NCBI RefSeq assembly: GCF_001421015.2
Contig: NZ_CP013023.1
Span: 2,039,501-2,103,500 of the forward strand
Source of the DNA: Paenibacillus bovis
GTDB taxonomy: Bacteria > Bacillota > Bacilli > Paenibacillales > Paenibacillaceae
Length of the DNA: 64,000 bases
Reading direction: 5' to 3'
Translations under genes and position numbers: made by a program
In this document: piece after piece, positions 61,688 through 64,000 of the stretch
Position numbering within the stretch: the stretch's first letter is position 1
Layout: every line of letters begins with the position of its first letter
The notes under the pieces: generated by a model
What the model was told of the DNA's origin: nothing
The model's input: only the letters and a program-made list of their open reading frames with translations
Database searches by the model: none

Positions 61688-62431
61688 TTAACGGGCAAAT
61701 CCGCCTTCCGAATGTATAATCTGTCCGGTAATCCACTGCGCTTCTTCACTGGCCAGAAAAGCAATAATCCGTGCTGCATCGTCCGGTGTGCCGATACGCC
61801 CCATCGGAAATTGCGGCAGCAGAAAGCTTCGGATATCGTCTGTCATCCATGTCGAGTCAGTGGGACCCGGGTTCACAGCATTGACAGTGATATGCAGCGG
61901 CGCAAGTTCCCTTGACAAAGATCGGGTAAAAGCGGAAATAGCGCCCTTTGTAGCTGCATAAGCCAGTTCTCCGGGCATCGGAGCCAGATCCTGACCGGAC
62001 GTCATATTGATAATTCTGCCCCAAGCCAGATCGGACTGCTCCAGACCGCGGGCAAACTCTGTACAGAGCAGGAATGTGGAGCGCATATTAACGGCATAAT
62101 GATTATCCAGTGTCTGTGCGTTCAGAGTCATGTAATTATCATTGGTTGAATAAGCCGCATTATTGATCAGAACAGTAGGAGTTCCCAGTGTGCGCCGTAT
62201 CTCTTCATAGACCTGGCCTGCTGCATCAGCAGCGGATAGATCGATGCAATAGGAGCTGCAACGTACGCCTATTTCGGCGATTTCCTGTTCCAGTGTCTGC
62301 GCCCAATCTGCCGCTGCCTGCCAATAAGTAAAAAAGATATCCAGTCCTTGCGCGGCCAGCTTACGGCATATAGCTGTACCCATATCCCTTGGACTGCTTG
62401 CTCCTGTTATCAGGGCAATCGGTCTGTTCAT
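61688..62431 (-). CDS. Short-chain dehydrogenase/reductase
   Basis: 247 residues, classical SDR. The cofactor motif is LITGASSPRDMGTAIC (the G-rich loop has an insertion compared with TGxxxGxG), then INNAAYS, the catalytic Ser in NMTSGQDLAP, YAATKGAISAFTRSLSREL with the Tyr-x3-Lys pair, and VNAVNPGPTDSTWM. It ends WITGQIIHSEGGF, as in 3-oxoacyl-ACP reductase FabG-like proteins; the substrate is unknown. AAAGGAGGAG precedes the ATG. Confidence 0.92.
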   Translation of the reverse strand: MNRPIALITGASSPRDMGTAICRKLAAQGLDIFFTYWQAAADWAQTLEQEIAEIGVRCSSYCIDLSAADAAGQVYEEIRRTLGTPTVLINNAAYSTNDNYMTLNAQTLDNHYAVNMRSTFLLCTEFARGLEQSDLAWGRIINMTSGQDLAPMPGELAYAATKGAISAFTRSLSRELAPLHITVNAVNPGPTDSTWMTDDIRSFLLPQFPMGRIGTPDDAARIIAFLASEEAQWITGQIIHSEGGFAR

Positions 62432-62624
62432 CGCATTCTCCTCCTTTATCTAAAAACACGATCCTACAGCAGTTATGTATAAATGATACTTCCATATGTA
62501 TCCTGCCTTTCATATTAAAGGGTTCGGGTTGGGAAAACAAACCTTCTGTTAGATAATTTGATCTTGTATCATACGCTTGCATTCATCTTCCATTATATTG
62601 ATGGATATTTCCTTATTCTGTTAT

Positions 62625-62638
62625 TGTAAGCGTTTACA
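62625..62638 (+). promoter_or_regulatory. Catabolite-responsive element (cre) before the galactanase gene
   Basis: TGTAAGCGTTTACA is a perfect palindromic match to the CcpA-binding cre consensus (TGWAARCGYTWWCA as I recall it). It lies 68 nt before the start codon, where it would overlap the promoter, so glucose repression of the hydrolase gene is expected. Confidence 0.72.
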
Positions 62639-62705
62639 AATATTCTTAGAATAAGCATGTAATCTGTTATTGCTGTCTATTTTATACACACAGGAGGATG
62701 AATGT

Positions 62706-64000
62706 ATGGCGAAACTTACCCGATTCTCGTATAAACTGCTGCTCAGTGGTCTGGGTCTACTACTAATATGGACCGGTTGGGGAGCAGGGAGTCCGCAAGC
62801 CGATGCTGCCAGTGCTACCATTACCAACGGAACAGACTGGAAAGATACCTCGGGCAATCCTATTCAGGCCAACAGCGGCAATATTCTCAAAGTCGGTTCT
62901 ACATATTACTGGTACGGAGAGCATGCAGTCAGTGGCAAGTTCGACAAAGTGAATGTATATACGTCGACCGATCTCAAAAACTGGACATTCGGCCACAGCA
63001 TTTTGACCAAAGGCTCTGCCGCTGAGCTGGCATCCAGCAAAATTGAGCGTCCCAAGGTCATTTACAACAAAGCAACCGGCAAATATGTAATGTGGGCGCA
63101 TTATGAGAATGGAAGCGACTATTCGCTTGCACGTGTTGCCGTGGCGACCAGCGATACGCCCGATGGAGATTTCACCTATATGGGCAGCTTCCGTCCGCTC
63201 GATTATGAATCCCGGGATATGACCGTATTCGTAGATACGGACAATCAGGCTTATCTGATTACAGCTTCGCGTCAGAACAATGGCGGTGCCAACAATTCGA
63301 TGGCAATCTTCAAGCTGAACAGCGAATATACTGCGGTAAGTTCCTTTGTAGGGTGGGTATTTGAAGGTGCCTACCGCGAAGCACCTGCTGTAGTGAAAAA
63401 AGGCAGCACCTACTATCTGTTCACTTCCCAGGCATCCGGCTGGTACCCGAATCAGGGCAGTTATGCCACTGCTTCGTCGATGACAGGCAGCTGGTCTGCA
63501 CTATCACCATTCGGTGATCCGTCTGCTTATGCTACGCAAATTCACTCAATTGCGACGATCTCGGGTAGTTCCGGCACTAGCTACATTTATATGGGGGATC
63601 GCTGGAATCCGCTGAATCTAAGCGATCACAAATTTATCTGGCTGCCCCTGACGCTCAATGACAGTGCACGTACCGCTTCACTGAACTGGTACAGTAGCTG
63701 GAATATAGATGCAGCCTCCGGTCAGGTGACCCTGCCGGCAATGACCAATCATGCACTGGGCAAACCGGCTACTGCTATTTCGGCTGCGGGATCATCCCCG
63801 GCTTCCAATGCCAATGATGGCAATGCCCAATCTTCCTGGGCAGCCAGCTCGGCGTCATGGCCTGCCTGGTGGCAAGTAGATCTGGGCGCATCCAAAAAAA
63901 TCAGCGAGGTCAATATCTCCTGGTTTATGTACAAGGGATCGGAAGCCTATTATAAATACAAAATCGAATACAGTAACGATGGCGTCAACTATACAACGAT
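62706..64000 (+). CDS. Secreted GH43-type exo-beta-1,3-galactanase-like hydrolase with CBM32 (3' end outside window)
   Basis: 431 codons are present and the frame is open at the window end. A signal peptide (hydrophobic KLLLSGLGLLLIWTGWG, cleavage after ADA near residue 34) precedes a five-blade beta-propeller: GNILKVGSTYYWYGEH, KIERPKVIYNKATGKYVMWAHYENG and AYREAPAVVKKGSTYYLFTS match GH43 subfamily 24 exo-beta-1,3-galactanases, from memory. From about residue 345 a galactose-binding F5/8-type (CBM32) domain begins (NANDGNAQSSWAASSASWPAWWQVDLG). AGGAGG precedes the ATG at 62706; the ATG at 62702 is out of frame. Likely attacks arabinogalactan-type plant polymers; controlled by cre. Confidence 0.88.
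   Translation, partial: MAKLTRFSYKLLLSGLGLLLIWTGWGAGSPQADAASATITNGTDWKDTSGNPIQANSGNILKVGSTYYWYGEHAVSGKFDKVNVYTSTDLKNWTFGHSILTKGSAAELASSKIERPKVIYNKATGKYVMWAHYENGSDYSLARVAVATSDTPDGDFTYMGSFRPLDYESRDMTVFVDTDNQAYLITASRQNNGGANNSMAIFKLNSEYTAVSSFVGWVFEGAYREAPAVVKKGSTYYLFTSQASGWYPNQGSYATASSMTGSWSALSPFGDPSAYATQIHSIATISGSSGTSYIYMGDRWNPLNLSDHKFIWLPLTLNDSARTASLNWYSSWNIDAASGQVTLPAMTNHALGKPATAISAAGSSPASNANDGNAQSSWAASSASWPAWWQVDLGASKKISEVNISWFMYKGSEAYYKYKIEYSNDGVNYTT

Noticed and set aside
1..64000. tRNA, rRNA, insertion sequences, prophage
   Set aside because: No cloverleaf, rRNA segment, transposase, integrase or phage structural gene was recognised on either strand.

Overview
The window looks like chromosomal DNA from a Gram-positive, spore-former-type Firmicute, most likely Paenibacillus or a close relative. 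The grounds are moderate GC, strong AGGAGG-type ribosome binding sites, several TTG/GTG starts, lipobox-type binding proteins, and gene types typical of Bacillales (glnQHMP with a GlnK/GlnL pair, TcyP, YvyE, LplJ, YabE-like 3D protein). The genus is inferred from memory of protein similarity, not from a search. I see no rRNA, tRNA, insertion sequence, prophage or CRISPR array; the region reads as stable core and semi-core chromosome.

Layout. 1-9.5 kb: central metabolism and housekeeping (purU, tkt, ppnP, a beta-hydroxyacid dehydrogenase, pgi, yvyE, a TetR regulator, yjbQ). 9.5-14 kb: a sulfate uptake operon cysT-cysW-cysA-sbp behind a CymR-like operator. 14-21 kb: an MBL-fold hydrolase, then glutamine transport glnQ-glnH-glnM-glnP followed by its probable sensor/regulator pair glnK-glnL; three phased 10-bp repeats lie upstream of glnQ. 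20.9-21.5 kb: a gene-free stretch with 24 perfect TGAGTA hexamers, an 80-nt hairpin and a ~104-nt palindrome. 21.5-24 kb: a HAD hydrolase, lplJ and a small hydrophilic protein with a SigB-like promoter.

24.1-34.2 kb: a cobalamin cluster with ten genes on one strand (cobD, cbiB, cobC, btuF, btuC, btuD, cobT, cobU, cobS, cobQ), many overlapping by ATGA. It covers corrinoid uptake, amidation, aminopropanol attachment and nucleotide-loop assembly but no corrin-ring synthesis, so it is geared to salvage or to finishing a precursor made elsewhere. 34.7-40.7 kb: a chemoreceptor, the cystine carrier tcyP (second CymR-like site), a queuosine-precursor transporter under a preQ1-I riboswitch, and an M24 peptidase.

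40.9-49 kb: poorly characterised genes (hypothetical + VOC pair, DinB-like protein, a three-gene DUF4261/S1-like/unknown operon, a split ThrE-type exporter, a DUF4241 protein, a small SpoT-type HD hydrolase, a Gfo/Idh/MocA oxidoreductase). 49-58 kb: a four-PAS hybrid histidine kinase, a cyclodeaminase-like protein, a 3D-domain cell-wall protein, SpeD, a YnzG-like protein and an OmpR-type two-component system. 58-64 kb: a secreted Lys/Ala/His-rich histone-like protein, an APC permease divergent from a LysR regulator, an SDR oxidoreductase and a secreted GH43-type galactanase behind a cre site, cut by the window end.

The most informative signals are regulatory: shared CymR-like operators for sulfate and cystine uptake, the phased repeats of the glutamine regulon, the preQ1 riboswitch, the SigB-like promoter and the structured region after glnL. 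No clearly new multi-gene system is provable from sequence alone; the DUF4261 operon, the secreted histone-like protein and the hexamer array are the best candidates for something undescribed.
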